Shown: in pieces, positions 7,596 to 16,237 of the stretch
Layout of the letters: each line of letters begins with the position of its first letter
Position numbering within the stretch: position 1 is the first letter of the stretch
Assembly: GCA_900543515.1 (NCBI GenBank)
Contig: UQRW01000032.1
Span: 1 to 24,730, forward strand
Source of the DNA: an uncultured Collinsella sp.
GTDB lineage: Bacteria > Actinomycetota > Coriobacteriia > Coriobacteriales > Coriobacteriaceae
DNA length: 24,730 nucleotides
Reading direction: 5' to 3'
Notes under the pieces: model-generated
Databases searched by the model: none
The model's input: only the letters and a program-made list of their open reading frames with translations
Told to the model about the DNA's origin: nothing
Program-made: the position numbers and the translations under genes

Positions 7596-8969
7596 CTACT
7601 CGTCGCCGTCGTGTGGATTCGCGGAACCCGCACCCGACGACGTCGGCTCGTCTACCGAAGACTCGGAATCCTTCTTATCGGTTTCGGCCGGAGCGATCAC
7701 GCGAATGAGCGAGATGCGCTGGCCACGCATCGACTGCACTTTAAACTTGTACCCCGCGACCTCAAACACCTCTCCGATGTCGGGCACCGAGTCGCAAAGC
7801 TCCAAGATCCAGCCGGCGATGGTCTCATAATCATCGCTTTCCTCGAGCGGCCAACCAAGCTCAATCGCGTCATCGCACGAAAAACGCCCATCAACGAGCC
7901 ACTCGCGGCGCGAAAGGCGCGTGAGATACTTGTTGTCGGGGTCGAACTCGTCCTCGATCTCGCCGACGATCTCCTCGACGATATCCTCGATGGTGATAAT
8001 GCCGGCCGTGCCGCCGTACTCGTCCACGACCACCACGATCTGGTCGTGCGAGGTCTGCATCTCGGACAGTAGCGGCAGGATGTCCTTGGTGTCGGGCACA
8101 AAGGTGGCGTCGCGCAAAAAGCCGGCGATGGGCTGGTCACCCTTGCCGTCGAGCGCGGGTTGGATCAGGTCCTTGATGTGCGCAATGCCGGCGACGTTGT
8201 CGGGATCCTCGTGATAGACGGGGATGCGGCTGAAGCCGGTCTGGCGCATGGTGGACAGCACGTCGGCGACCGTCTCGTCGTCCTCGCACATGGTGGTGTC
8301 CACGCGCGGCACCATGACCTCGCGGGCAACGGTGTCGCCTAGGTCGAAGATCTCGTGGATCATGCGCTTTTCCTCGTCGAGCAGGTCGTCCTGCTCCGAG
8401 ACCATGTACTTGATCTCTTCTTCCGAGACGTTTTGGCGGTCGTCGGCGCTCTTGATGCGCAGGATGCGGGCCAGGCCATCGGAGCAGGCGCCGGTCAGCC
8501 ACACGAGCGGACGGGCGATCTTTTGGAAAAACGACAACGGTCCCACGACCTGCTTGGACACGCCCTCGGCATTGGCCAGGCCGATGCGCTTGGGGACGAG
8601 CTCGCCGATCACGATGGACACGAAGGCGACCGCGACGGTGATGATGACCGGCGCCAGGCCGCGCGCGATGGCGGAGAGCGGCGCGATGCCAAAGCTCATG
8701 AGCCACGTGGCGAGCGGGTCGGACAGACTCGTCGAGGCGACGGCGGACGAGGCGAAGCCCACGAGCGTAATGGCAACCTGGATGGTGGCGAGCAGCTGGT
8801 CGGAGTCGGCGGCGAGTTGGACGGCGCGCTCGGCGCGCTTATCGCCCTCCTCGGCATCGTGCTCCAACACGGCGCGCTTAGCCGTGGTGAGAGCCATCTC
8901 GGACATAGAGAAGTAGCCGTTGATAAGCGTCAGGACGAGCGTGGTAATAAGGGAGATGGTTATGTCCAT
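7596..8969 (-). CDS. CNNM/CorC-HlyC family CBS membrane protein
   Basis: This 457-residue protein has a DUF21/CNNM transmembrane domain (about 1-170, with the conserved GELVPKRIGL at 122-131), a CBS pair (about 215-335, containing VMVPRVD and VVVDEYGGTAGI), a CorC_HlyC domain (about 350-430) and a short acidic tail. Members of this family act in Mg2+ efflux or Mg2+/Co2+ resistance; the old 'hemolysin' name is misleading. A GGAGG sits 15 nt from the ATG at 8969, longer than usual, with GGAG/CTCC able to pair between them. The gene follows HlyIII by 107 nt. With the NRMT-like operon, it makes a second Mg-linked locus in the window. Confidence 0.93.
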   Translation of the reverse strand: MDITISLITTLVLTLINGYFSMSEMALTTAKRAVLEHDAEEGDKRAERAVQLAADSDQLLATIQVAITLVGFASSAVASTSLSDPLATWLMSFGIAPLSAIARGLAPVIITVAVAFVSIVIGELVPKRIGLANAEGVSKQVVGPLSFFQKIARPLVWLTGACSDGLARILRIKSADDRQNVSEEEIKYMVSEQDDLLDEEKRMIHEIFDLGDTVAREVMVPRVDTTMCEDDETVADVLSTMRQTGFSRIPVYHEDPDNVAGIAHIKDLIQPALDGKGDQPIAGFLRDATFVPDTKDILPLLSEMQTSHDQIVVVVDEYGGTAGIITIEDIVEEIVGEIEDEFDPDNKYLTRLSRREWLVDGRFSCDDAIELGWPLEESDDYETIAGWILELCDSVPDIGEVFEVAGYKFKVQSMRGQRISLIRVIAPAETDKKDSESSVDEPTSSGAGSANPHDGDE

Positions 8970-9076
8970 CGGGAGTTTCTCGAACCTCCAAGATTCGGGA
9001 CGTCAGGATAAAACGTTGATGGCGGATACGGCAATTGCGCCGGTCGCCCGCGCGAGCGGGGCCGTGGGCGCGGTCG

Positions 9077-9760
9077 CTAGATTACGAAGAGGATCACCGC
9101 CATGAACTGGAAGATGCTGCCGGCGAGCACCCACAAGTGGAAAACACTGTGCAGATAGCGCACGTTTTTGGCGATATAGAACGGCACGCCCACGGTGTAG
9201 CACACGCCGCCGACGGCAAGCAGGGCAAGTGCGACGGGGTTCAGCAGCGCCACAAGTTCAGGCAGTTTAAAGACAACGAGCCAGCCCATCAGCAGGTAAA
9301 CCAGGCCGCTTACCCAGTGCGGTTGACGCTCGCGCATAAAGCACTCGAGCGCGATGCCGATGATGGCAATGGCCCACACGGCAAAGAACAGCATAGGGCC
9401 GCCGTCGTTTGCAAGCGTGATGAGGCAAAACGGCGTATAGCTGCCGGCTATGAGCAGGTAGATGCAGCTGTGGTCGATGATGCGAAACACGCGCTTGGCG
9501 CGCGCGGGCTGAATCGCGTGATAGAGCGTGGAGGCCAGATATTCGAGAATGATGCTGACGCCATAGACAATCGCCGCGGCCATGTGGGCCGGGCCTCCGC
9601 CGCGCAGGGCAGCGAATACGATCAGGAGCACCAAGCCCGCGATACCCAGCAGGCAGCCGACACCATGGGTGACGGAGTTCATGATCTCCTCGCCCACCGT
9701 GTAGTGTGGAACGGCCGCGGTCTTGGGTCGCGGCTTAGAACTGTCGCTCGAATCGGACAT
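9077..9760 (-). CDS. Hemolysin III family (PAQR-like) membrane protein
   Basis: A seven-helix membrane protein (about 227 residues) with the three zinc-site signatures of the CREST/PAQR superfamily: ASTLYH in helix 2, RIIDHSCIYLLIAGSYTP in helix 3, and HSVFH in the last helix. Bacterial members are called YqfA/HlyIII; their physiological activity is unresolved and a hydrolase-like activity has been proposed from the fold. I place the start at the ATG at 9760 (MSDSSDSSKPRPK). The GGAGG in front is 12 nt away, so the in-frame TTG at 9778 cannot be fully excluded. The gene is divergent from the alpha/beta hydrolase. Confidence 0.9.
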   Translation of the reverse strand: MSDSSDSSKPRPKTAAVPHYTVGEEIMNSVTHGVGCLLGIAGLVLLIVFAALRGGGPAHMAAAIVYGVSIILEYLASTLYHAIQPARAKRVFRIIDHSCIYLLIAGSYTPFCLITLANDGGPMLFFAVWAIAIIGIALECFMRERQPHWVSGLVYLLMGWLVVFKLPELVALLNPVALALLAVGGVCYTVGVPFYIAKNVRYLHSVFHLWVLAGSIFQFMAVILFVI

Positions 9761-9866
9761 GCCGGTTACATCCTCCAACGTAAAGAGTTCTCAACACTAT
9801 ATCAAAGCGTCTGGGTGCGTGCGAAATTTGCACCTTACGTGACCCTTTGTTTACCCATTCTTTGTT

Positions 9867-9882
9867 TGTTGACGCATCAACG
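9867..9882. promoter_or_regulatory. Palindromic operator candidate, copy 1 (over the -35)
   Basis: TGTTGACGCATCAACG is a near-perfect dyad (GTTGA-CGCA-TCAAC) covering the -35 hexamer of the hydrolase promoter. A second copy with the same half-sites begins 45 bp downstream. The form resembles operators of MarR/TetR-type repressors; no such gene is in the window. Confidence 0.55.
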
Positions 9883-9897
9883 GTGAACGTCCATAAT
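9869..9897 (+). promoter_or_regulatory. Sigma-70 promoter of the alpha/beta hydrolase
   Basis: TTGACG (9869-9874), a 17-nt spacer and CATAAT (9892-9897) match five of six and five of six consensus positions. Transcription would start near 9904, giving a 43-nt leader that includes the second palindrome. Confidence 0.75.
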
Positions 9898-9911
9898 GCG
9901 CTTGCATTAAA

Positions 9912-9927
9912 TGTTGATGTATTAACA
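9912..9927. promoter_or_regulatory. Palindromic operator candidate, copy 2 (in the leader)
   Basis: TGTTGATGTATTAACA repeats the half-sites of the 9867 palindrome with one mismatch in the dyad. It lies just downstream of the expected transcription start. Confidence 0.5.
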
Positions 9928-9946
9928 TCTTATAGGAAAGCTTCTT

Positions 9947-10912
9947 ATGTCTCAAAACGCACGTTCCCATCGAAAGCTCAAGATAGCCGGCGTCGTTGCG
10001 TTGGCGCTCGTTGTCACGTTGCTCGGATTTGCCGGCAACTTCTTGTTTGACTTTGCCCTGAATCCCCAAGCGCCGTACACCATGAAGATGATGCAGGATA
10101 GCAAGAACGACAAAAAAGGTGAGCAGCCGGATACCGAGGAAACCGAGGCGCGGGCGTGGTTTAAAGAGAATCGCGAGAGCAGCAGCCTCACCGCAGATGA
10201 CGGAACCGAACTTGCCGCCTGGTATTTTGCGGCGCCGGAAAGCACCCATGATTACGCTGTCTGCCTGCATGGATATACCAACGAGCCCATCGGTATGGCC
10301 CGATACGCCAAACGATTCCATGACCGCGGCATGAACGTACTCGCACCCGCCGCCCGTGCCCACGAGCGCTCCGGCGGCGACTATATCGGCATGGGCTGGC
10401 CCGAGCGCCTCGACATCGTCGCATGGATCAATCAAATCGTTCAGGCTGACCCCGAGGCGCGCATCCTGGTCTTTGGCGAGTCGATGGGCGCGGCAACCGC
10501 CATGAACGTCGCGGGGGAATCTCTGCCCGCAAACGTGAAATGCATTATCGAGGACTGCGGCTATACGAGTGTTTGGGACGAGTTTTCTCTGCAGCTCAAG
10601 GACGTGTTCGGCCTGCCCAGCTTTCCCTTGCTCGATGTAGCAAACTTGGTGTGCAACGTGCGCGCAGGCTACGACTTTCATAAGGCGAGCAGTGTGGAGC
10701 AACTCAAACACGCGACGGTTCCCATGCTGTTTATCCACGGCGACCAGGACACCTTTGTGCCGTACAGTATGCTCGACCAAAACTACGACGCGTGCGCCAG
10801 CAAGGTCAAGCAAAAGCTCACCATCCATGGCGCCACCCACGCCAAGAGTGCGCAAGTTGACCCCGAGCTCTACTGGAACACAGTCGACAACTTCCTCGAC
10901 GAGTATTTTTAG
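9947..10912 (+). CDS. Membrane-anchored alpha/beta hydrolase
   Basis: This 321-residue protein has an N-terminal membrane segment (about 11-33) that looks like an uncleaved anchor, placing the enzyme outside the membrane. The alpha/beta hydrolase core shows an oxyanion-loop motif LHGYTN (107-112), the nucleophile elbow GESMG (Ser179), the acid in HGDQDTFVP (Asp268) and His298 in HGATHAKS. This gives a complete Ser-Asp-His triad. The layout resembles the BAAT/YkfD-like or Bem46-type 'alpha/beta hydrolase' group; substrate unknown. The ATG at 9947 has AGGAAAG 6 nt upstream. It is transcribed alone from the strong promoter at 9869. Confidence 0.9.
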   Translation: MSQNARSHRKLKIAGVVALALVVTLLGFAGNFLFDFALNPQAPYTMKMMQDSKNDKKGEQPDTEETEARAWFKENRESSSLTADDGTELAAWYFAAPESTHDYAVCLHGYTNEPIGMARYAKRFHDRGMNVLAPAARAHERSGGDYIGMGWPERLDIVAWINQIVQADPEARILVFGESMGAATAMNVAGESLPANVKCIIEDCGYTSVWDEFSLQLKDVFGLPSFPLLDVANLVCNVRAGYDFHKASSVEQLKHATVPMLFIHGDQDTFVPYSMLDQNYDACASKVKQKLTIHGATHAKSAQVDPELYWNTVDNFLDEYF

Positions 10913-10949
10913 GTAAAAAGCAACGTCTGGGGCTTTATCTGGCCCCCTA

Positions 10950-11081
10950 TTTTCGGAAGTATGCGGCAAAATCTGGAACTGCCGACCAGACCGCAGTTTT
11001 ACCAACAATTTATCAGGGGTTTTGTTGCCAAAAAACGTCGTGTGCTCGGCGATCTCGAAATTTGCCGCATACTTCCGAAAA
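10950..11081. repeat. 132-bp element with perfect 21-bp terminal inverted repeats
   Basis: The arms at 10950-10970 and 11061-11081 are exact inverted copies (core CGGAAGTATGCGGCAAA). The inner part can extend the helix (GCCGA with TCGGC) and has a CAACAA/TTGTTG stem in the centre. It lies between the convergent hydrolase and DUF362 genes and abuts the shared terminator. No coding capacity. Possibly a MITE-like repeat or a long 3'-end hairpin. Confidence 0.75.
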
Positions 11082-11116
11082 GCCGCCCGTGGACACTGTG
11101 CTCACGGGCGGCTTTT
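11078..11116. terminator. Bidirectional intrinsic terminator
   Basis: A perfect 14-nt inverted repeat (AAAAGCCGCCCGTG 11078-11091, CACGGGCGGCTTTT 11103-11116) gives a GC-rich stem with a T run on each strand. It serves the convergent alpha/beta hydrolase and DUF362 genes. Confidence 0.88.
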
Positions 11117-11163
11117 GCTAACGTTGCGCCACAAAAGCGCTTGATATGTCCAATAGACAGGTG

Positions 11164-12369
11164 CTACTTGACCTCGATGAGCTCGTACTCGCTCGTGCCC
11201 AGGCCGATCTTCTCGGCATGCGCGATGCACGCGCGCCAGTCGGTATCGGGATGCGTGATGCAGAAGGGGTCGTGCGCCTGCTCGCCCTCCAGATGCTCGT
11301 GGTTGTGCTCCATCTTGGCCGCGCTATCGGTGAGCTCGGTGTTGGGCAGCGGCTCGGACGCCATGACGGCGTCGGCGCAGGCCTGATCGATGGCGACCGG
11401 GTCGAAGCTCGCGAACATGCCGATGTCGTTGACGATAGGCGTATCGTTTTCGGGATGGCAATCGCAGTTGGGGCTGATATCCATAGCAAGCGAGATATGG
11501 AAGCTCGGGCGGCCGTCGACGACAGCCTTCGTGTACTCGGCGATCTTGCAGTTGAGCACATCGGCCGCGGCGTCATAGCCGGGCTTGATGCAGTCCTGGT
11601 TGCATGCCGCAATGCAGCGGCCGCAGCCCACGCAGCGATCGTGGTCGATAGCGGCGACGTGAACCGTGCGGGTGTTACCGTTGGCAAGCTCGCGCTCGCG
11701 GGTATCGTCGAACGAGATAGCGTTGTGCGCGCAGATCTTTTCGCAGGCACGGCAGCCAATGCAGTGCTCGGTCGCGACGTTCGGCTTGCCGGCGGCATGC
11801 TGCTCCATCTTGCCGGCACGGCTGCCGCCTCCCATACCCAGGTTCTTCATGGCACCGCCAAAGCCAGCCTGTTCATGGCCCTTAAAGTGGGTGAGGCTGA
11901 TCACGATATCGGCATCCATGAGCGCCTGACCGATCTTGGCCTCGTGCACGTACTCGCCGCCCTCGACCGGGACGAGCGCCTCGTCGGTACCCTTGAGGCC
12001 GTCGGCGATGATGATCTGGCAGCCCGTGGCATACGGGGTAAAGCCGTTCTGGTAGGCGGTGTCGATGTGCTCGAGCGCGTTTTTGCGGCTACCCACATAG
12101 AGCGTGTTGCAGTCGGTGAGGAAGGGCTTGCCGCCCAGCTCCTTCACGACATCCGCGACGGCGCGGGCGTAGTTGGGGCGCAAAAAGCTCAGGTTGCCCA
12201 ACTCGCCAAAGTGAATCTTGATGGCGACGAACTTGTTCTCAAAGTCGATCTGCTCAATACCGGCGCGACGGATGAGGCGCTTGAGCTTGTCGAGCTGGCT
12301 CTCGCGAGCATGCGTGCGCAGGTTGGTGAAGTACACCTTAGCGGGTGCTGCGGGTGCAGTTGCGGTCAT
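11164..12369 (-). CDS. DUF362 protein with two [4Fe-4S] clusters
   Basis: This 401-residue protein has a DUF362 domain (about 10-190 and 290-400, with SLTHFKGHEQAGFGGAMKNLGMG) interrupted by a ferredoxin-like insert. The insert contains Cys203-x2-Cys206-x2-Cys209-x3-Cys213 and Cys246-x2-Cys249-x2-Cys252-x3-Cys256, i.e. ligands for two [4Fe-4S] clusters. Such proteins are common in anaerobes and presumably transfer electrons; no substrate is known. There is no signal peptide. The ATG at 12369 has GAGGGG about 8 nt upstream. It appears monocistronic, ending at the terminator at 11078-11116. Confidence 0.92.
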   Translation of the reverse strand: MTATAPAAPAKVYFTNLRTHARESQLDKLKRLIRRAGIEQIDFENKFVAIKIHFGELGNLSFLRPNYARAVADVVKELGGKPFLTDCNTLYVGSRKNALEHIDTAYQNGFTPYATGCQIIIADGLKGTDEALVPVEGGEYVHEAKIGQALMDADIVISLTHFKGHEQAGFGGAMKNLGMGGGSRAGKMEQHAAGKPNVATEHCIGCRACEKICAHNAISFDDTRERELANGNTRTVHVAAIDHDRCVGCGRCIAACNQDCIKPGYDAAADVLNCKIAEYTKAVVDGRPSFHISLAMDISPNCDCHPENDTPIVNDIGMFASFDPVAIDQACADAVMASEPLPNTELTDSAAKMEHNHEHLEGEQAHDPFCITHPDTDWRACIAHAEKIGLGTSEYELIEVK

Positions 12370-12420
12370 AGATCTATCCCCTCGGTCTATATGGCGTTAC
12401 AGACATAAGAGGATGGTACC

Positions 12421-12443
12421 AGTTAAAGCAGAGTTAAAGTCAA
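12421..12443 (-). promoter_or_regulatory. Direct repeats upstream of the DUF362 gene
   Basis: Two exact copies of AGTTAAAG (12421-12428 and 12432-12439) are spaced 11 bp, one helical turn, as in tandem sites for OmpR/PhoB-type regulators. A TTGACT (minus, 12443-12438) overlaps the distal copy. Downstream TTATGT could be a -10. Functional assignment is speculative. Confidence 0.35.
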
Positions 12444-12453
12444 GTACGGCACC

Positions 12454-12482
12454 TAGTCATTGGGGACGTTCTTAAATGACTA
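12454..12482. repeat. 29-bp palindromic repeat carrying a stop codon
   Basis: The unit begins TAGTCATT, has a GGGGACGTTCTT middle and ends AAATGACTA, so its ends are inverted. It matches the copy at 15963-15991 in 28 of 29 positions. Its right end supplies the TAG stop codon of the ABC permease gene. Confidence 0.8.
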
Positions 12483-15146
12483 CTCCTGCACCTTGAGGGC
12501 TTCGGCCAGGCTGACGCGCTTGATGGAGCGCGTGTGCAGCAGTGCCACGACCAGGTAGGTCGCAAAGCCAATGCCGACGCATGCAGCCATAGACCAAGCG
12601 GGCACGTAGATCTCGATATTGCCGTTGTAGGCGAGCAGCATCGAGCGGAAGATGGCCGTGAGCGAGCCGATAATGACCGGCAAGCTCAGCACAAGCGACG
12701 CCGCCACGCACAGTGTGATCGACCGGATGTACAGATGCGAGATCTCGCCATCGCGATAGCCAAAGACCTTCATGTAGCTAATCGACCGGGCGCTGTGGTC
12801 GATCACAGCCTTGGTCAGCAGGTACATAAACAGCAGGAAGATAAACACCGCGAGCCCGATCATCATTCCGATCATTTTGCTCATCATGCCGATGAACTGG
12901 TCGCCCACGGCACGCATGTCGTCGGGCGTGGTGTCGCCGGCAAAGTAGCGCGCATCGAAGTCGAGCTTCTCGTCGCTCACATAGCCGTTAAAGTAGGCGG
13001 CATCGTTGTCGAACAGCTCGTTAAAGTCGTCGATGCTCATATAGATATTCATGTCCGACTTTGAGCCCCAGGCACAATCCCTGCCCGCGTACTCAAGAGA
13101 ATAATGCTCGCCCTCGTACTTGTCGCTGAGCGTGACCTTCTGGCCCTCGCTCCAGCCAAACTTATCGAGCAGACCGCCGCCAAAGACGACGCGCCCATCG
13201 CCAACGTTGAGGTCTTTCCAGTAGCGCGAATCGGGCGAGATGCCGTAGACGGAAATCGTCTCCTCGCCATTACCATCGCCGCGGTTGTATTGCAGCTGGT
13301 AAACGGCATATTTCTCGGCCTGCGCGATTGTACCCGCGCCGTTGTCGGTCGTATTGATCGGGTGGATATCGTCGTTGTCAGCGTCGATCTTAGAGGCCTT
13401 GTCGATCAGGTCGATAGCCTCGTCGCGGTTGCAGCCGAGGGCATCGGCAAGGTCATCGAGGCACGCATAAAGCGCATCCTTCTTGTCCTGAACCTTGGCA
13501 AGCGCGTTCTTCGCTGCGGTCAGGCTCTCGGCAGACGGAAACGCGGTCGCGGCATCGGCTGCCGTCTGCGCTGTATCGGCCGCGTCGTCAAGCTCGTCAT
13601 CGGCATCCTGAGCGGCAGAAAGCAGTGCGCCGTCAACCGACTGCAAACGCTCGAGTGCCGACCACTGCTCGCGCTCCTCGGCAGTGCCCTCGAGCTCCAG
13701 CGGCGCCTTGAGCGTGTACTGGTGCTCGGCGACCAGGCTTGTCTCGAGGTTGTCGGCGTAGTGCGTCATCGTGGGCAGAATCGCCAGGCCAAAGAGCAGC
13801 AGCAGCGACGCAAATGCAATGCCCACGAAGAGCGTGGCAAAGTTGCCCAGGTTGCGCAGGAAGATGCGCAAGCGGAAGCGGGAAACAAAACCCATGCGCT
13901 CCGGCAGCTGCAAGCCGCGCTTGGTACCCGACTTGCCGCTCGCCTCGTGACGAAGGAACTGCAACGGCGTCTTGCCCATTTTGCGAAGCAGGCCCACCAG
14001 CGTGATGAGGATGAGCGCGGCGGCGGGAACCACGGCGCACTTCACAAAGATCTCCCAGCTCCAGTACACCTGGAAGGGCGGCAGGCTGTACGAACCGTAA
14101 TAGAGGCTGCGCATGGGCTCGGTAAAGAACGCAATGCCGAGAGCGGTGCCCAAAAGAGCCGCGACCACGCCTACGATGGCGGGAAGCGCCAGGTAGTGAA
14201 GCACAATCTCGCGACGACTATAGCCGCTGGCGAGCAGCGTGCCGATGATGGCGCTCTCCTCCTCGATGGCGGCGTCGGTAAGGACCACAAAGACGAACGC
14301 CATGATCACGATGATAATGTCGAGCAGCGTCGTCCACATCATGGAGTCGCCGTCTACGTCGTCGCGCGCGTAGCCAATACCCTGATTGGAATCGGCATCG
14401 ATGAGGTCATCCACGCGTGCATCGGCATCGGTGAGCGCCTCTACCATATCCTGCTCGGCGTCGATGCGGTCCGCGGCGGAGAGGTCGCGGTCGATAAAGG
14501 TAAAGGAATAGGTGTAGGCGGGTGCGCCGCCAGCGTCCTCGAGCGCGGCAAAGCCGGCGTCGGTGACCTCGGCCACGCCATAGGTGATGGTGTTCACCGT
14601 AAAGTCCGAGTTGTTGAGGAACAGCGCCTGGCTATCGGGCTGGGTCATGATGCCGCAGATGGTGTAGGTGCGACCCTCGAGCTCGACTTTATCGCCCACG
14701 GCGAGGTCGTTGTTGGTGGCGAAGACACGGTCGATTGCCACCTCACCGTCCGTCTTGGGCTCCTTGCCCTCACAGTAGGACGCGATATCGACCTTGGTGC
14801 GGTGCGCATAGGTGCGCAGCGTGCGCTTGGTGCCGTCGTCGCCGGACGCCTTTTTGATGATGGCGTCGATGGAGAAATTCTTGTAGAGCGTGACGCCGCC
14901 GACGTCACTGGCGGCATCCTCGGCAGCCTTGAGTTGATCGTCGGTAGCCTCGAAGGAGGTGGTCACGCGGCCGTCCTCAATCGTGTACGCATCGCGCATG
15001 TCGTCGATAAGGCAGCCGATGGAATGCGCTGCGAGCAAAAAGCCCGAGGTAAGGGCGATGCTTCCGCACATAAGCAAAAAGATGCCCAGGTATTTGCCGA
15101 TATTGCGGCGCAGCTCGCGGGGAAGTCGTTTTGCGAGAGGTGACAT
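12480..15146 (-). CDS. FtsX/MacB-type ABC transporter permease
   Basis: A large permease (888 residues) with a first membrane helix (about 18-40), an extracellular MacB-like domain (about 45-265), three helices of an FtsX domain (about 273-292, 318-342, 368-388), a further helix (435-458), a second extracellular region, and a C-terminal FtsX domain with about three more helices. The second extracellular region contains a ~95-residue Ala/Asp-rich helical stretch (495-590), probably a coiled coil. Such two-FtsX-domain permeases pair with MacB/LolD-like ATPases in Gram-positives to export or resist peptides, or to extract lipoproteins. I put the start at the ATG at 15146, 8 nt after the ATPase stop; a longer frame into the ATPase gene has low-complexity nonsense. 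The stop lies in a repeat. Confidence 0.92.
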   Translation of the reverse strand: MSPLAKRLPRELRRNIGKYLGIFLLMCGSIALTSGFLLAAHSIGCLIDDMRDAYTIEDGRVTTSFEATDDQLKAAEDAASDVGGVTLYKNFSIDAIIKKASGDDGTKRTLRTYAHRTKVDIASYCEGKEPKTDGEVAIDRVFATNNDLAVGDKVELEGRTYTICGIMTQPDSQALFLNNSDFTVNTITYGVAEVTDAGFAALEDAGGAPAYTYSFTFIDRDLSAADRIDAEQDMVEALTDADARVDDLIDADSNQGIGYARDDVDGDSMMWTTLLDIIIVIMAFVFVVLTDAAIEEESAIIGTLLASGYSRREIVLHYLALPAIVGVVAALLGTALGIAFFTEPMRSLYYGSYSLPPFQVYWSWEIFVKCAVVPAAALILITLVGLLRKMGKTPLQFLRHEASGKSGTKRGLQLPERMGFVSRFRLRIFLRNLGNFATLFVGIAFASLLLLFGLAILPTMTHYADNLETSLVAEHQYTLKAPLELEGTAEEREQWSALERLQSVDGALLSAAQDADDELDDAADTAQTAADAATAFPSAESLTAAKNALAKVQDKKDALYACLDDLADALGCNRDEAIDLIDKASKIDADNDDIHPINTTDNGAGTIAQAEKYAVYQLQYNRGDGNGEETISVYGISPDSRYWKDLNVGDGRVVFGGGLLDKFGWSEGQKVTLSDKYEGEHYSLEYAGRDCAWGSKSDMNIYMSIDDFNELFDNDAAYFNGYVSDEKLDFDARYFAGDTTPDDMRAVGDQFIGMMSKMIGMMIGLAVFIFLLFMYLLTKAVIDHSARSISYMKVFGYRDGEISHLYIRSITLCVAASLVLSLPVIIGSLTAIFRSMLLAYNGNIEIYVPAWSMAACVGIGFATYLVVALLHTRSIKRVSLAEALKVQE

Positions 15147-15154
15147 GGCGCCGC

Positions 15155-15868
<714 letters not shown>

Positions 15869-15901
15869 ACTACCCCCCATTGTTAGCCTTTTGCTACTTT
15901 T

Positions 15902-15922
15902 CTAGGGTAATAGTAAACCTAG
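15902..15922. promoter_or_regulatory. Operator candidate upstream of the MacB-like operon
   Basis: A 21-bp dyad has perfect outer half-sites CTAGG and CCTAG around an AT-rich centre (TAATAGTAA). On the minus strand it contains a possible -10 (TACTAT), 34 bp before the ATPase start. This is the position expected for a repressor; no regulator gene adjoins the operon. Confidence 0.45.
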
Positions 15923-15962
15923 GCGAACTATTTTGGAGCGAGGCTTGGGATTTATTTCAAAC

Positions 15963-16225
15963 TAGTCACTGGGGACGTTCTTAAATGACTAGCCACAAGG
16001 GACACCCTTTCGCCACCCGGCAGTTAGGGACGTTCCTTTCCCGCCGGGGTGCTCATCGGGGACAGACTTAAATGAGTGCCTCGCCACCCAGCAGCTGGGG
16101 ACGTTCCTTTCCTGCCGGCAGTTGGGGACAGTCCTTGCCAACCCGGCCGGCAAACCGGCGAATCGGCAAAGACTGTCCCCAATGACTACTCTTGGTCGTT
16201 TAAGTCTGTCCCCAATGAGTGCCCG
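15963..16225. repeat. Cluster of short GGGGACG/GGGGACAG repeats
   Basis: At least six related units occur here: a 29-bp copy (15963-15991) of the 12454 repeat, degenerate units with GGGACGTTCC (near 16027 and 16098), a TCATCGGGGACAGACTTAAATGA unit (near 16053), a long hairpin (16120-16139 with 16165-16184, GGGGACAGTC/GACTGTCCCC) and a last unit with GTTTAAGTCTGTCCCC near 16200. The cluster separates two ABC exporter operons and sits downstream of the ABC-2 one. It resembles REP/BIME clusters of RAYT-type transposases by form only. Nothing coding is visible in it. Confidence 0.75.
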
Positions 16226-16237
16226 ACGACTAGGTGG

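Noticed and set aside
7596..9760. Haemolysins / virulence genes
   Set aside because: HlyC/CorC and HlyIII names are historical; the sequences are CNNM-type Mg-linked and PAQR-like membrane proteins.
15963..16225. CRISPR array
   Set aside because: The units are irregular in spacing, orientation and sequence and there are no unique spacers of constant length or cas genes.
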